Below, in pieces: positions 1 to 8,367 of a DNA stretch of 64,000 nucleotides (the first letter of the stretch is position 1; each line of letters opens with the position of its first letter). The DNA comes from Nocardioides sp. WS12 (GTDB lineage Bacteria > Actinomycetota > Actinomycetes > Propionibacteriales > Nocardioidaceae), in assembly GCF_014108865.1 (NCBI RefSeq), contig NZ_CP053928.1:4278001-4342000 (forward strand). Direction: 5' to 3'. The translations under genes and the position numbers were made by a program. Below the pieces are notes generated by a model. The model did no database searches, was not told the origin of the DNA, and worked only from the letters and a program-made list of their open reading frames with translations.

Positions 1-129
1 GTAGGAACCAGCCGAGGTGACGTTCGGCGTGACCGTGACGTGCGCGCTGGCGGCGCCGGCCGACAGGGCGACGATCGCGAGGGCGGCGGTGCCGCTGAGG
101 GCGGGCAGGGTGAAGCGTCGGACGTTCAT
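1..129 (-). CDS. YcnI-like copper-associated secreted protein, N-terminal fragment
   Basis: Only the first 43 residues are inside the window; the gene runs off the left edge. A Sec signal peptide is visible (basic MNVRRF, hydrophobic core, cleavage near ALSAGAASA), followed at once by HVTVTPNVTSAGSY. A mature N-terminus starting with His right after the signal peptidase site, then VTVTP, is typical of the YcnI/DUF1775 family, whose members bind copper through that N-terminal His. The ATG at 129 is the only reasonable start. Family membership is inferred from this short stretch alone; the rest of the domain cannot be checked. Confidence 0.7.
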   Translation of the reverse strand, partial: MNVRRFTLPALSGTAALAIVALSAGAASAHVTVTPNVTSAGSY

Positions 130-203
130 GAGTTCTCTCTGTCGTTCGGTGAGGTGGGTCGGGGCAGCAGCGACTGCCCGAACACCTCCCCGGACGGGAG
201 AGA

Positions 204-749
204 TCAGGCGATCGCGGCGGCGCCGACCGGTGGGCCGCGCGTCGGTGCGATCGCCAGGAAACGGCGGGAGACGAGCGTGATGACGGTCTGCCGGACGGCC
301 GGCAAGCGCAGGACCGGCGCAGGCAGCCGCCCGAGGTCCGACCACGCAATGAGTACGACGACCGCGCGGCGCCGCACGGACCACATGACCGCCGTGACCG
401 CGGCCGCGATGGCGTGCGCGGCGAGCATGCCCGGCGTCAGGCCCAGGAACCCACCGGCGTCGTGGCCGTGGGTCGCGTGCACGCCCGGGCTCAGGGCGAC
501 CAGCCACGCGTGGCCGAGGACCTGCGCGGCCACGAGCACCGGGAGGACCACCCGGATCCCGGCCTTGCGGCGCAGCACGACCACGCTGGCGGCGTACACG
601 AGACCGCCGAAGGCGGTCAGCCAGAGCGCTCCCGGCACCTCTCCGCCGGCCGCGACGTGGGCCAGGGCGAGCGCCGCAACGCTCTCGAGGCTGCCGATCG
701 TCGCCGGCACGGCCACGCGGGTGCGCGGCGTACGGCGGACGGTCAACAC
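204..749 (-). CDS. small integral membrane protein, possibly metal-related
   Basis: A 181-residue protein with four or five hydrophobic segments (roughly residues 15-35, 40-58, 65-85, 103-120 and 124-140) and a basic, proline-rich C-terminal tail. A His-rich loop (HATHGHDAG, about residues 91-99) lies between the third and fourth segments. It starts with GTG five bases after the TAG stop of the CpaE-like gene and ends 74 bases before the YcnI-like gene on the same strand. The His-rich loop and the neighbour suggest a role in copper handling, but this is inference; I do not recognise a named family. Confidence 0.65.
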   Translation of the reverse strand: MLTVRRTPRTRVAVPATIGSLESVAALALAHVAAGGEVPGALWLTAFGGLVYAASVVVLRRKAGIRVVLPVLVAAQVLGHAWLVALSPGVHATHGHDAGGFLGLTPGMLAAHAIAAAVTAVMWSVRRRAVVVLIAWSDLGRLPAPVLRLPAVRQTVITLVSRRFLAIAPTRGPPVGAAAIA

Positions 750-754
750 GGCCC

Positions 755-1978
755 CTATCTTGCCGGACGGCCCGCAAGACCTCGCGGTCGCGTGCTGGCC
801 ATGTCGTCCAGAACAGCACCGATCGCGCGGGTCAGCGCCGAGTCACCCGACTCGACGAGCAGCCGCCCGGCGACGAGTGCCTTGTCGACGGCAGGCTGGT
901 CGTCGGGCAGGAAGTGCACCCCGAGGCTGGCTCCGAAGCCGTTGAGCATGGCCACGACGTCCGGCTCACGCCAGCCCAAGGTCGCTCGCATCCGGTTGAC
1001 CACGATGCGCACCGGCGGGTTCACGACGAGTTCGCTGAGTTCGGTCATCGCCCGCGCCAGGCGGGCCAGGCCGACCGGATCGGCCGAGCCGACCAGCAGG
1101 ATCTCGTCCGCGATCTCGAGGGCTTCGCGGGTGAGGTCGTTGCGTCCGGGCCGGCCCAGGTCGCTCGCCACGTCGTGCTCGATGCTGAAGCCGGTGTCGA
1201 TCACCACCTGTCCCCCGCGGCGCCCGGCCTCGACGATCTCGGTCAACGACCCGGGTCGAACCTCCACCCAACGGTCGGCGCGCGGCAGCCCCGTGATGAC
1301 CCGCAACTGGTCGGACAACCGCCGCTGCACGGTGACGAAGCGCTGCTCGAGTGTTCCGGACGCGACGAGACGCGCGGCAGCGAGCAGCCCGGACACCTCG
1401 TCGAGGATCCCGAGTTGCTGGGCCACGGCGCCGCCGTAGGGGTCGGCGTCGACGAGCAGCGTCGAGAGCCCGCGGCGGGCCAGTTCTGCCGCGACCCCGG
1501 ACGCCAACGTGGTCCGTCCCGGCGCACCGCCCGGCCCCCACACGGCGATGACCCGGCCTGCGAGGGCACCGTCGAGCGGCGGCACGGGGTCCTCGCCGGG
1601 CAGCGGCAGCGGCGCAGCCGGAAGGGTCGCGTCGGCAGGGAGGTCGGTCACCAGGGCACCGAGCTCGTCGATCCGCGCAGCGTCGAGCAACGTCGTGATC
1701 CCGATCCGGGCGGCGCGGGGCTGGGTGACGTCGGGTCCGGTCGCGATCCCGACCACACGGACGCCGTACCGCGTCAGATCGTCGACGACCCCCTGGTCCA
1801 GCCCGGGCAGGTCGACGCCGAGGACGGCGACCTCCGCCTGGCCGGTGCTCGCCGCGGCAAGCAGGTCGTCCACGTCGACGCAGCGCTTCAGGACGACGGT
1901 CCCCGGATGGTCCTGGAGGGCGGCCAGGCCACGCGACTCCCACGCGGCGCCGCTCGACACCAGCAGTACGACGATCAT
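755..1978 (-). CDS. CpaE/MinD-like P-loop ATPase with altered Walker A
   Basis: A 407-residue protein with an N-terminal receiver-like alpha/beta part (about 1-110), a proline-rich linker and a SIMIBI-class ATPase domain from about 143. The Walker A region reads GPGGAPGRTT at residues 148-157: the usual signature and P-loop lysines (KGGxGKT) are missing and Arg155 stands at the P-loop lysine. LLVDADPYGG follows as the switch-type aspartate motif. The arrangement matches CpaE/TadZ-like proteins that localise Flp/Tad pilus or septum-linked machinery. It follows a SAF-domain protein by 7 bases, the usual CpaB-CpaE pairing, but no secretin, TadA ATPase or pilin gene is nearby. Nucleotide hydrolysis is doubtful. 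Confidence 0.8.
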   Translation of the reverse strand: MIVVLLVSSGAAWESRGLAALQDHPGTVVLKRCVDVDDLLAAASTGQAEVAVLGVDLPGLDQGVVDDLTRYGVRVVGIATGPDVTQPRAARIGITTLLDAARIDELGALVTDLPADATLPAAPLPLPGEDPVPPLDGALAGRVIAVWGPGGAPGRTTLASGVAAELARRGLSTLLVDADPYGGAVAQQLGILDEVSGLLAAARLVASGTLEQRFVTVQRRLSDQLRVITGLPRADRWVEVRPGSLTEIVEAGRRGGQVVIDTGFSIEHDVASDLGRPGRNDLTREALEIADEILLVGSADPVGLARLARAMTELSELVVNPPVRIVVNRMRATLGWREPDVVAMLNGFGASLGVHFLPDDQPAVDKALVAGRLLVESGDSALTRAIGAVLDDMASTRPRGLAGRPAR

Positions 1979-1985
1979 CGCAACC

Positions 1986-2672
1986 TCAGGACCGTTGGAG
2001 GATCCGGATGACCGGGTCCTGCAGGGAGCTCAGCAGGAGTTCGAACTCGACTGCCTGCGGATCGTCGACGGCCACGACCAGTTGGCGTGCCCCCGTGACG
2101 GCGAACGTGTCGTCGTACTCCGGAGCCGCGACCACGGTCACCTCGCTGAGGGCAGGCCCGTCGACCTTGACGTCCCCGGCGGTCGAGCCCTTCGTGAGGC
2201 CGGCGCCGTCGCTCACCCAGACGTCGACGACCGAGCCGGTCTCGACGTCTGGCGGCACCCGGTTCGGGTCGACCTCCAGCGGCACCCGCAGCACCTGCTC
2301 GGCGTCGGCCTCCCCGACCGCCGATCGCGCGAGCAACTCCCCCGCACCCACCGCGCGGGTCAGGATCAGGTCCGTCGGCACGGGTTCGTCGGCCGGGAAG
2401 TAGCGGCCCAGCGCCGAGTCGTCCGTGAACCGGATCCGCTCCACACGCAGGTCGTCGGCCACGACCGGCGACCCGCTGCCGCGGTCCTGGGCGAGCGCCC
2501 AGACCTGCACCGTGTCGTCGGCGGCCGCGAGCAGGCGCGCGCCGAGGACGATCGAACCGGTGACCAGCGCAATGCCGATCCACAACCTGGGGTCACGCCA
2601 GCCCGGCCGGGCCACGCGAGTGGCCTGGGGCGGGACGGACGCGCCCGGAGAAATCCCGAGATCTCTGGACAC
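1986..2672 (-). CDS. SAF-domain protein, CpaB/RcpC-like
   Basis: A 228-residue protein with a cytoplasmic N-terminus, one membrane anchor at about 30-48 (LWIGIALVTGSIVLGARLL) and an extracytoplasmic SAF/beta-clip domain after it (VWALAQDRGSGSPVVADDLRV). CpaB/RcpC proteins of this layout take part in Flp/Tad pilus assembly; many actinobacteria carry orphan CpaB-CpaE pairs of unknown role, and this looks like one. The GTG start at 2672 lies six bases after CATGAT, a possible -10 box, so the mRNA may be leaderless. The CpaE-like gene follows after 7 bases and probably shares the transcript. Confidence 0.75.
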   Translation of the reverse strand: MSRDLGISPGASVPPQATRVARPGWRDPRLWIGIALVTGSIVLGARLLAAADDTVQVWALAQDRGSGSPVVADDLRVERIRFTDDSALGRYFPADEPVPTDLILTRAVGAGELLARSAVGEADAEQVLRVPLEVDPNRVPPDVETGSVVDVWVSDGAGLTKGSTAGDVKVDGPALSEVTVVAAPEYDDTFAVTGARQLVVAVDDPQAVEFELLLSSLQDPVIRILQRS

Positions 2673-2771
2673 GCGAACATCATGCAGTGCCGAACGCCGA
2701 TCGTCACCTCGTCATCCACAGCCCGTCGCGCCGCCGGTGCGGACGGTGGTGCGGAGTGCAACGATGGAGCC

Positions 2772-3005
2772 ATGAGCGGTACGCCACGTTTCCTCACGCT
2801 CGCCGACGTCGCTGAGGTGCTCAACACGTCCAGCGCGCAGGTCTACGCCCTTGTGCGCCGCGGCGACCTGCCCGCGATCAAGATCGGCGGCCGCGGCCAG
2901 TGGCGCGTCGAGGGCTCGCGCCTGGAGGAGTACATCCAGCAGCAGTACAGGTCAGCCGAGCAGTACGTCGCCGACCACCCGTTCGTGGACTCCGACGCGG
3001 ACTGA
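2772..3005 (+). CDS. small excisionase-type helix-turn-helix protein
   Basis: A 77-residue protein made almost entirely of a MerR/AlpA-type winged HTH: FLTLADVAEVLNTSSAQVY, then ALVRRGDLPAIKIGGRGQWR, then an acidic tail. It fits the DNA-binding excisionase-family domain. It is transcribed divergently from the CpaB-like gene with 99 bases between, and ends one base from the convergent htrA stop. Despite the domain name nothing around it suggests a prophage; a housekeeping regulator, perhaps of the divergent CpaB/CpaE pair, is more likely. Confidence 0.8.
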   Translation: MSGTPRFLTLADVAEVLNTSSAQVYALVRRGDLPAIKIGGRGQWRVEGSRLEEYIQQQYRSAEQYVADHPFVDSDAD

Positions 3006-3006
3006 C

Positions 3007-4422
3007 CTATTTGCCGTCGACCTCGCCCTTGAGGAGCACCTTCACCGTCTTGTCGTTGTTCCCGCGCTTGACGGTGAACTCGACGGTCTGGCCGGGCTGA
3101 TAGCTGCGGATCGCGACGATCAGCGCGATGCCGTCACTGACGCGATCGCCGTTGATGTGGGTGATCAGGTCGCCCTTGCGCAGACCGGCGTCCTTGGCCG
3201 GGCTCGCAGCGAGGATCTCGTCGAGGACGGCGCCGTCACCCGTGGGGATGCCGCCCGTCTTCACCTTGGCGCCGATCACGGGGTACTGCGCCTTGCCGGT
3301 CTTGAGGATCTGGTCGGCGGTGACCCGCACCTGCTCGACCGGGATCGCGAAGCCGACACCGATGTTGCCGGCGTCGGAGTCTATCGACCCGCCGCCCGCC
3401 GTGGCGATCGCGGAGTTCACGCCGATCACCTCGCCCTGCATGTTGACCAGCGGGCCACCGGAGTTGCCCGGGTTGATCGCCGCATCGGTCTGCACCGCAT
3501 TGATGTACGACGACTGGTCGGTCGACGAACCGGTCGTGACCGGACGCTGGAGATAGCTCACGATGCCGGAGGTGACCGTGTCGGGCAGGCTCAGCGGAGA
3601 TCCGATGGCGACCACGGGCTCACCGACCCGCAACTTCTTCGAATAGCCGAGCTTCGCAGGGACCAGGTCCTTGAAGTCCTTCACCGACAGGACGGCCAGG
3701 TCGTAGACCGGGCTGAGTCCGACAACGGTGGCTTCGTAGCGGTTGCGATCGTGGTCGACGACCACGATCGGGCCCTTGCTCTTCGCGGCAGAAGCCACGA
3801 CGTGGTTGTTGGTGATGATGTGGCCGTTGCCGTCCATCACCCAGCCGGAACCGGTCGCACCTGCCTCCTGGCCGTCGTACTCGGCGAGGATCTGGACGGT
3901 GCTGGGGAGCACGGCCTGCGCCACGGCGGCGATCGATCCGGGCGCCTCGAGCGGAGGCAACTCCTCGAGGTCGACGTCGTTCAGGCCACCGTCGGCGAAT
4001 CCGGTGCCGCCATCGTCATCAGCAACCTTGTCGTGGGCGAGGGCACCGAGGAAGCCGCCACCGAGACCGACCAGGAGCGACAGCAGGGCCACGGCGGGCC
4101 AGATGCGGCGCGAGGGGCCGGTGCGGGGCTCGACGGGCAGCGTCGGCAGCACGGGGCGCCGGACCGACAGGTCGGCCGGCGTCGGCGGCGCCGCCGGCGC
4201 GGGAGGCATCAGTGACGGAGCGAGGGTGGGCATCGGGAGCGTCGGCTCCGGCGTCGAGTCGGGACGGACGTCCACCGGCGCAGGTGTGGCGCCCGGGGGC
4301 GGCGGCGCCCACTGCGCCGTGGCGTCGATCGGGGCTTCCTGACCCACGGGGCCGGGCGGGACCAGATCGGCTCCCTCGATCGGCTCGGTGGGTTCCCGGT
4401 CGGCGTCGTACTCGTCGTTCAC
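3007..4422 (-). CDS. htrA: HtrA/DegP-family membrane-anchored serine protease
   Basis: A 471-residue protein that cuts or chaperones misfolded envelope proteins. A cytoplasmic Pro-rich region of about 105 residues precedes one membrane segment (about 108-129) and an extracytoplasmic trypsin-like domain. The triad is visible: His207 in NNHVV, Asp241 in VYDLAVL, Ser321 in GNSGGPL. A PDZ domain fills about 385-465. The GTG start at 4422 gives VNDEYDADRE; upstream reading frame is low-complexity and arginine-rich and is rejected. There is no clear Shine-Dalgarno, but CATGAT stands six bases before the GTG. It lies 43 bases after the anti-sigma gene, giving the sigE-rseA-htrA order known from mycobacteria. 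Confidence 0.92.
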   Translation of the reverse strand: MNDEYDADREPTEPIEGADLVPPGPVGQEAPIDATAQWAPPPPGATPAPVDVRPDSTPEPTLPMPTLAPSLMPPAPAAPPTPADLSVRRPVLPTLPVEPRTGPSRRIWPAVALLSLLVGLGGGFLGALAHDKVADDDGGTGFADGGLNDVDLEELPPLEAPGSIAAVAQAVLPSTVQILAEYDGQEAGATGSGWVMDGNGHIITNNHVVASAAKSKGPIVVVDHDRNRYEATVVGLSPVYDLAVLSVKDFKDLVPAKLGYSKKLRVGEPVVAIGSPLSLPDTVTSGIVSYLQRPVTTGSSTDQSSYINAVQTDAAINPGNSGGPLVNMQGEVIGVNSAIATAGGGSIDSDAGNIGVGFAIPVEQVRVTADQILKTGKAQYPVIGAKVKTGGIPTGDGAVLDEILAASPAKDAGLRKGDLITHINGDRVSDGIALIVAIRSYQPGQTVEFTVKRGNNDKTVKVLLKGEVDGK

Positions 4423-4465
4423 GTTGTCATCATGTCTGATCCACCCAGCCGGGCCCGGATCCGGC

Positions 4466-4963
4466 CTACGGCAGCATCCCGCGCACAGGCATGCGCAGCA
4501 CCGTGGTGAGGGTGGTGGAGACCGTGCCCGCACCGTTGCCGGCGATCGGGGTCGACGTGGGCGCCGTCGGGACGACGGAGTCGATCTGGGTGGCCGGCGG
4601 ACGGCGGTCTGCGGGCGCCACGCCACCGGGGGTGAGCCCGAAGGCCAGCACACCCAGCATCGCCGCACCCAGCGCGCCGCCGCCGATCATCGCGACTCCG
4701 GCGCCACGGCGCTGGCCATGACCATGCTCGGAGAGCAGCGCGTCACCCGGGGGCATGCTGAGCAGCGAACCCTTGAGGTTCGAGGGGGCCATCCGCTCGC
4801 CGCCGCACAGGCCGGCCAGGCGGGTCTTCACCCAGCCCTCCCGCTCGACGAGGTCGCGGCAGGCGTGGCAGGCGTAGACGTGGGTCCACGCCTCCTCGGT
4901 GTCCTTCGCGGAGAGTTGTCCGTCGAGCAGGGCACTGACGCGGTTGCCGAGGTGCCCGATCAT
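4466..4963 (-). CDS. rseA: zinc-binding anti-sigma factor for SigE (RseA-like)
   Basis: A 165-residue protein with a zinc anti-sigma (ZAS) domain at the N-terminus: His28, Cys32 and Cys35 form the H-x3-C-x2-C motif in THVYACHACRDL. One hydrophobic segment lies at about 90-111, followed by a Pro/Thr-rich extracytoplasmic tail. Proteins of this type hold the cognate ECF sigma factor inactive until redox or envelope stress releases it. Its ATG overlaps the sigE TGA (ATGA), so the two are translationally coupled. Pairing with SigE is known for the family; membrane insertion here is inferred from the one hydrophobic stretch. Confidence 0.85.
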   Translation of the reverse strand: MIGHLGNRVSALLDGQLSAKDTEEAWTHVYACHACRDLVEREGWVKTRLAGLCGGERMAPSNLKGSLLSMPPGDALLSEHGHGQRRGAGVAMIGGGALGAAMLGVLAFGLTPGGVAPADRRPPATQIDSVVPTAPTSTPIAGNGAGTVSTTLTTVLRMPVRGMLP

Positions 4964-5559
4964 CCCGTGGCTCCACCGGCGAGGGACACGGTGGCGGGGC
5001 CGAGGTAACGGGTGCGGTCACCCTGCGGCGCCCGGTGCGCGAGGGCATTGCGGAGCAGCGCGCGGCCACGGTGGATGCGCGAGCGGACGGTGCCGAGCTT
5101 CGCGCCGAGAATGTCGGCGATCTCCTCGTAGCTGAGGCCCTCGATGTCGCACAGCACGACCGCCGCACGGAAGTCCGGCGGCAGGTCCGCCAAGGCGGCC
5201 TCGACGTCGTCCTCGAAGTTCAGGTCGGCGTACGCCATCTCGGGCGCGGGGGAAGCGCTCGGGAGCCGCGCGGCGCGCTCGTCGGAGAGGGTGTCGAACC
5301 GGATCCGCTGCTTGCGGCGGGCCTGGTCGAGGAAGAGGTTGGTGGTGATCCGGTGCAGCCAGCCCTCGAACGTGCCGGGCGAGTAGGTGTGCAACGAGCG
5401 GAACACCCGCACGAACACTTCCTGCGTGAGGTCCTCGGCGTCGTGGCGGTTGCCCGTCAGGCGGAGCGCAAGGCGGTAGACGCGATCGGAGTGCTGCTCG
5501 ACGATTGCTTCCCAGTTCAGGTCCTGTTCGAGGACCTGGGGATCGACGGGCTCCTTCAT
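4960..5559 (-). CDS. sigE: ECF RNA polymerase sigma factor SigE
   Basis: A 199-residue ECF sigma factor. Region 2 (about 20-85) contains RLTGNRHDAEDLTQEVFVRV and the DNA-melting helix FEGWLHRITTNLFLDQARR; region 4 (about 125-180) contains LSYEEIADILGAKLGTVRSR, the -35-binding HTH. The ATG at 5559 is chosen because AGAAGG stands five bases upstream; a TTG ten codons earlier is possible but less well placed. It overlaps the anti-sigma gene by four bases and htrA follows, so the operon encodes sensor, regulator and effector of envelope stress. A divergent O-methyltransferase starts 176 bases away. Confidence 0.92.
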   Translation of the reverse strand: MKEPVDPQVLEQDLNWEAIVEQHSDRVYRLALRLTGNRHDAEDLTQEVFVRVFRSLHTYSPGTFEGWLHRITTNLFLDQARRKQRIRFDTLSDERAARLPSASPAPEMAYADLNFEDDVEAALADLPPDFRAAVVLCDIEGLSYEEIADILGAKLGTVRSRIHRGRALLRNALAHRAPQGDRTRYLGPATVSLAGGATG

Positions 5560-5722
5560 CGTGGCCTTCTTCCGCTGCGTCAGTACCAAGGTGGTCTGGT
5601 CCTCTCACCGTAGAGCCGGGTCCTGAGTGTTCCCTGTGAACTCCCCCAACATTGGCCACAACGATTGGCGAGGATCCTGTGTTCCCCGGCGTCGGGTCCG
5701 CCGACTGGGCCCTTGGCAGCCT

Positions 5723-5728
5723 TAGGGT
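5723..5728 (+). promoter_or_regulatory. -10 box of the O-methyltransferase gene
   Basis: TAGGGT ends seven bases before the GTG at 5736, so transcription would begin at or next to the start codon and give a leaderless mRNA. Confidence 0.5.
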
Positions 5729-5735
5729 GAGAACC

Positions 5736-6392
5736 GTGGCTCCGACACCGATCAACGCATCCAGCTGGACGTACGCCGACACCTACGTCGTCGAGGACGA
5801 CGTCCTGACCGCTGCCCGCGCACGGTCCGAAGAGGTCGGCGTCACCCCGATCGGCTCCGGCGGCGGCGCGGCCCTGTGCTTCCTCGCCTCCGTGCTCGAG
5901 GCGCGCGCCGTGGTCGAGATCGGCACCGGCACCGGTGTCTCCGGCGTCTGGCTGCTGCGCGGCATGCGAACGGATGGTGTCCTGACCACCGTCGACATCG
6001 AGGCCGAGCACCAGCGCCTCGCCCGCGAGTCCTTCAAGGAGGCCGGCGTCGCCCCCAACCGGGCTCGCACCATCGCCGGCTCCGCACTCGACGTCCTGCC
6101 CCGCCTCACCGACGGTCACTACGACCTGGTCTTCGCCGACGGCGACAAGCGTGAGTACAGCGCCTACCTCACCGAAGCGCTGCGCCTGCTGCGTCCCGGT
6201 GGCGTCGTGGCGTTCGACAACGCGCTGTGGCACGGCAAGGTCGCTGACCCGGCCGTCCGCGACGAAGAGACCGTGGCGATCCGGGACCTCGTGCAGCAGG
6301 TGGCCGCGACCGAGGGTCTCGTGCCCGTGTTGCTGCCCGTCGGCGACGGTCTGTTGCTGGCCAAGAAGGAATGGATCCCCGAGACCGACTAG
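5736..6392 (+). CDS. O-methyltransferase (class I SAM-dependent, family 3)
   Basis: A 218-residue SAM-dependent O-methyltransferase of the caffeoyl-CoA/catechol type. The SAM-binding motif I is VVEIGTGTGVSGVWLL, acidic motif II is TTVDIEAEHQ, and YDLVFADGDK with later DNALWHGKV corresponds to the metal-binding aspartates of the family. GTG at 5736 is chosen because the product begins PTPINASSWTYADTYV like close relatives and because a -10 box ends seven bases upstream. It is divergent from sigE, as I recall for the Mycobacterium tuberculosis sigE locus. Substrate unknown. Confidence 0.85.
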   Translation: MAPTPINASSWTYADTYVVEDDVLTAARARSEEVGVTPIGSGGGAALCFLASVLEARAVVEIGTGTGVSGVWLLRGMRTDGVLTTVDIEAEHQRLARESFKEAGVAPNRARTIAGSALDVLPRLTDGHYDLVFADGDKREYSAYLTEALRLLRPGGVVAFDNALWHGKVADPAVRDEETVAIRDLVQQVAATEGLVPVLLPVGDGLLLAKKEWIPETD

Positions 6393-6425
6393 TTCTTCTG
6401 GCCGAGCGCGTCTCCGGCTCAAGCG

Positions 6426-6453
6426 AGGCAGCAAGCTGCCTGGAGGCGCCTCC
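6426..6453. terminator. paired hairpins between convergent genes
   Basis: In the 76-base convergent gap, AGGCAG-CAAG-CTGCCT (6426-6441) is followed at once by the perfect palindrome GGAGGCGCCTCC (6442-6453). Their place between two 3' ends suggests a bidirectional terminator; there is no clear T-tract. Confidence 0.45.
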
Positions 6454-6468
6454 CGCCGCGCTGCCGGC

Positions 6469-8070
6469 CTATGACTCGACGATTCCGTCGAGCGGATCCG
6501 TCGACCCGAGCCAGGTCAGCAGCAAGCGCGGACCGAAGCCGGACGGCCCGACCGTCCACTCGTGCCACTCCTTCTCGACATCGCCCACCGACGCAATGTC
6601 GAGGTGCGCCCACGGGACGTCGCCCACGAAGTGGCGCAGGAAAAGGGCTGCGGTGATCGCGCCCGCTCCCCCGGGGTCGTTGCTCGCGTCGGCGATCTTC
6701 GACGCCAACTTGTCCTCGTAGCCGTCGTACAGGGGGAACCGCCAGAGCGGTTCGCCTGACTGTTCGCCGGCAGCCGCCAGGGCAGCGGCGAGCGCATCGT
6801 CGGTGGCGAAGAGACCAGCCACCTGCTGGCCGAGCGCGACCTTGACGGCTCCGGTGAGCGTCGCGATGTCGATGATGAGATCCGGGGCGAGTTCGGTGAC
6901 GGCGTACGCGAGGGCGTCCGCGAGGACCAGACGGCCCTCGGCGTCGGTGTTGCCGACCTCGGTGGTGCGCCCACCCCAGTGGCGGACCACGTCGCCGGGG
7001 CGCAGCGCGCTGCCGGAGATGGCGTTCTCGGCTGCCGCGACCAGCCCGATGACGCGGACCGGGCAGTCGACGTCCGCCAGGGCAGCCATCGTGGCCAGGA
7101 CGACACCGCCGCCCATCATGTCCCGCTTCATGGACGCCATGGAGGCGGCCGGCTTGATCGACAGGCCGCCGGTGTCGAAGGTGATGCCCTTGCCGACCAG
7201 CACCACGAGGGGGAGCTTCTTCGCCGCGCGGGCACTGACACCGCGGGGTGTGTAGTCGAGCCGGATCAGTCGCGGCGGGGTGGCCGACGCAGCGCCGACG
7301 GCCAGGATGCCGCCGAAACCGTCGCTGGCGAGGTCCTGCTCGTCCCAGACCTGCAGGTCGAGACCGGCGGCCGCGGCGATCTGCTCGGCCTGCGTGGCCA
7401 GCCACGCAGGGTTCTTCAGGTTGGCCGGGACGGTAGCGAGCAGGCGCGAGCGCCACCCGGCGCCGCCGATCGCGACCGCACGTTCGAGAACGGCCCGGTC
7501 ACCAGCGACCTCCGGGCCTGCGACGACGACGCGGCGCACCGGCAGTCGCTCCGGGCCCCGGGAACGCCAGTGGAAGACGAAACTCCCGAGCATCGTGCCG
7601 ACCACGAACGCCTCGACGGACGCGTGCACGTCGGACATTCCGGCGCCGGCAACAACCGGGATCGACGTGGCGACAGCGTCGCGGTCGAAGGTCGCGCGCG
7701 CCAGAGCGGCGCCCGCCCTGCGCAGGTCGATCGGCAGGCCGGCACCGACGCCGACCAGGATCACCAGACGCAGGTCGGGATTGGTCGTCGTACCGCCGGG
7801 GACCGGGACGGTCGCGACTTCGGCGGTCGCTCCGGTCAGTCCGTGCACCTCGGCGATGCCGACGAGGTCGAGATCGAGCTCGTCGGCGAGTTCCGCTGCT
7901 CCCGGACCCAGCAGGAAGGGCACCTCGTCGTCACCCGGCAACACCGGGAGCGCGACGACATCGACGCCGATGATGGCGCCGGGCAGGAGATCGCTGAGCG
8001 CGAACTCCGGAGGTGAGACCTGGCCCGGAAGGACCTGCTCCTGGGTGCTGGGGGCAGCGGGTGAAGTCAC
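6469..8070 (-). CDS. pepA: leucyl aminopeptidase (M17 family)
   Basis: A 533-residue cytosolic zinc/manganese aminopeptidase that removes N-terminal residues from peptides. The M17 catalytic core is clear: VGKGITFDTGGLSIKP, the metal-binding KRDMMGG, and the signature NTDAEGRLVLADAL. The N-terminal domain (about 1-190) is the less conserved regulatory part. The GTG at 8070 is preferred because it overlaps the DUF3117 TGA (GTGA) and gives the TSPAAPSTQEQ start; the reading frame before it is low-complexity. It is therefore translationally coupled to the tiny gene upstream. It ends in a convergent gap with paired hairpins. Confidence 0.92.
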   Translation of the reverse strand: MTSPAAPSTQEQVLPGQVSPPEFALSDLLPGAIIGVDVVALPVLPGDDEVPFLLGPGAAELADELDLDLVGIAEVHGLTGATAEVATVPVPGGTTTNPDLRLVILVGVGAGLPIDLRRAGAALARATFDRDAVATSIPVVAGAGMSDVHASVEAFVVGTMLGSFVFHWRSRGPERLPVRRVVVAGPEVAGDRAVLERAVAIGGAGWRSRLLATVPANLKNPAWLATQAEQIAAAAGLDLQVWDEQDLASDGFGGILAVGAASATPPRLIRLDYTPRGVSARAAKKLPLVVLVGKGITFDTGGLSIKPAASMASMKRDMMGGGVVLATMAALADVDCPVRVIGLVAAAENAISGSALRPGDVVRHWGGRTTEVGNTDAEGRLVLADALAYAVTELAPDLIIDIATLTGAVKVALGQQVAGLFATDDALAAALAAAGEQSGEPLWRFPLYDGYEDKLASKIADASNDPGGAGAITAALFLRHFVGDVPWAHLDIASVGDVEKEWHEWTVGPSGFGPRLLLTWLGSTDPLDGIVES

Positions 8071-8234
8071 CCGACCACAGTCTTGAGCGCGTCGCCGAGC
8101 GCAGAGGCCTCCTCGGCGTTGAGCTCGACCACGAGTCGGCCACCGCCCTCGAGCGGAACGCGCATCACGATGCCGCGTCCCTCCTTGGTGACCTCGAGCG
8201 GACCGTCGCCGGTCCGAGGCTTCATTGCCGCCAT
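8067..8234 (-). CDS. DUF3117 small conserved protein
   Basis: A 55-residue protein, MAAMKPRTGDGPLEVTKEGR and on, ending in ALGDALKTVVG. I recognise this as the DUF3117 family, near-universal and strongly conserved in Actinobacteria, of unknown function. The start at 8234 matches the conserved family N-terminus; GAGGGG upstream serves as ribosome-binding site. Its stop overlaps the pepA GTG. A GATAAT -10-like box lies about 70 bases upstream. Confidence 0.9.
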   Translation of the reverse strand: MAAMKPRTGDGPLEVTKEGRGIVMRVPLEGGGRLVVELNAEEASALGDALKTVVG

Positions 8235-8305
8235 GCGGCACCCCTCTTCCACTAACTTCTGCGAGTTTGTCGTGCGCCCTGTGCACCCGACTTGTGCGCT
8301 GCACC

Positions 8306-8311
8306 ATTATC
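8306..8311 (-). promoter_or_regulatory. candidate -10 box upstream of the DUF3117-pepA pair
   Basis: GATAAT on the minus strand, 72 bases before the DUF3117 start, in a 133-base gap. The matching -35 is not convincing. Confidence 0.35.
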
Positions 8312-8367
8312 GCCCATGCCACACAAACCGCGCAGCCACGGGTGGGTGTCGCCTCGTGGGCTCGAGT

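Noticed and set aside
2772..3005. Excisionase-type HTH as evidence for a prophage or integrative element
   Set aside because: No integrase, attachment site or phage gene is near, and this small HTH type is common in actinobacterial chromosomes.
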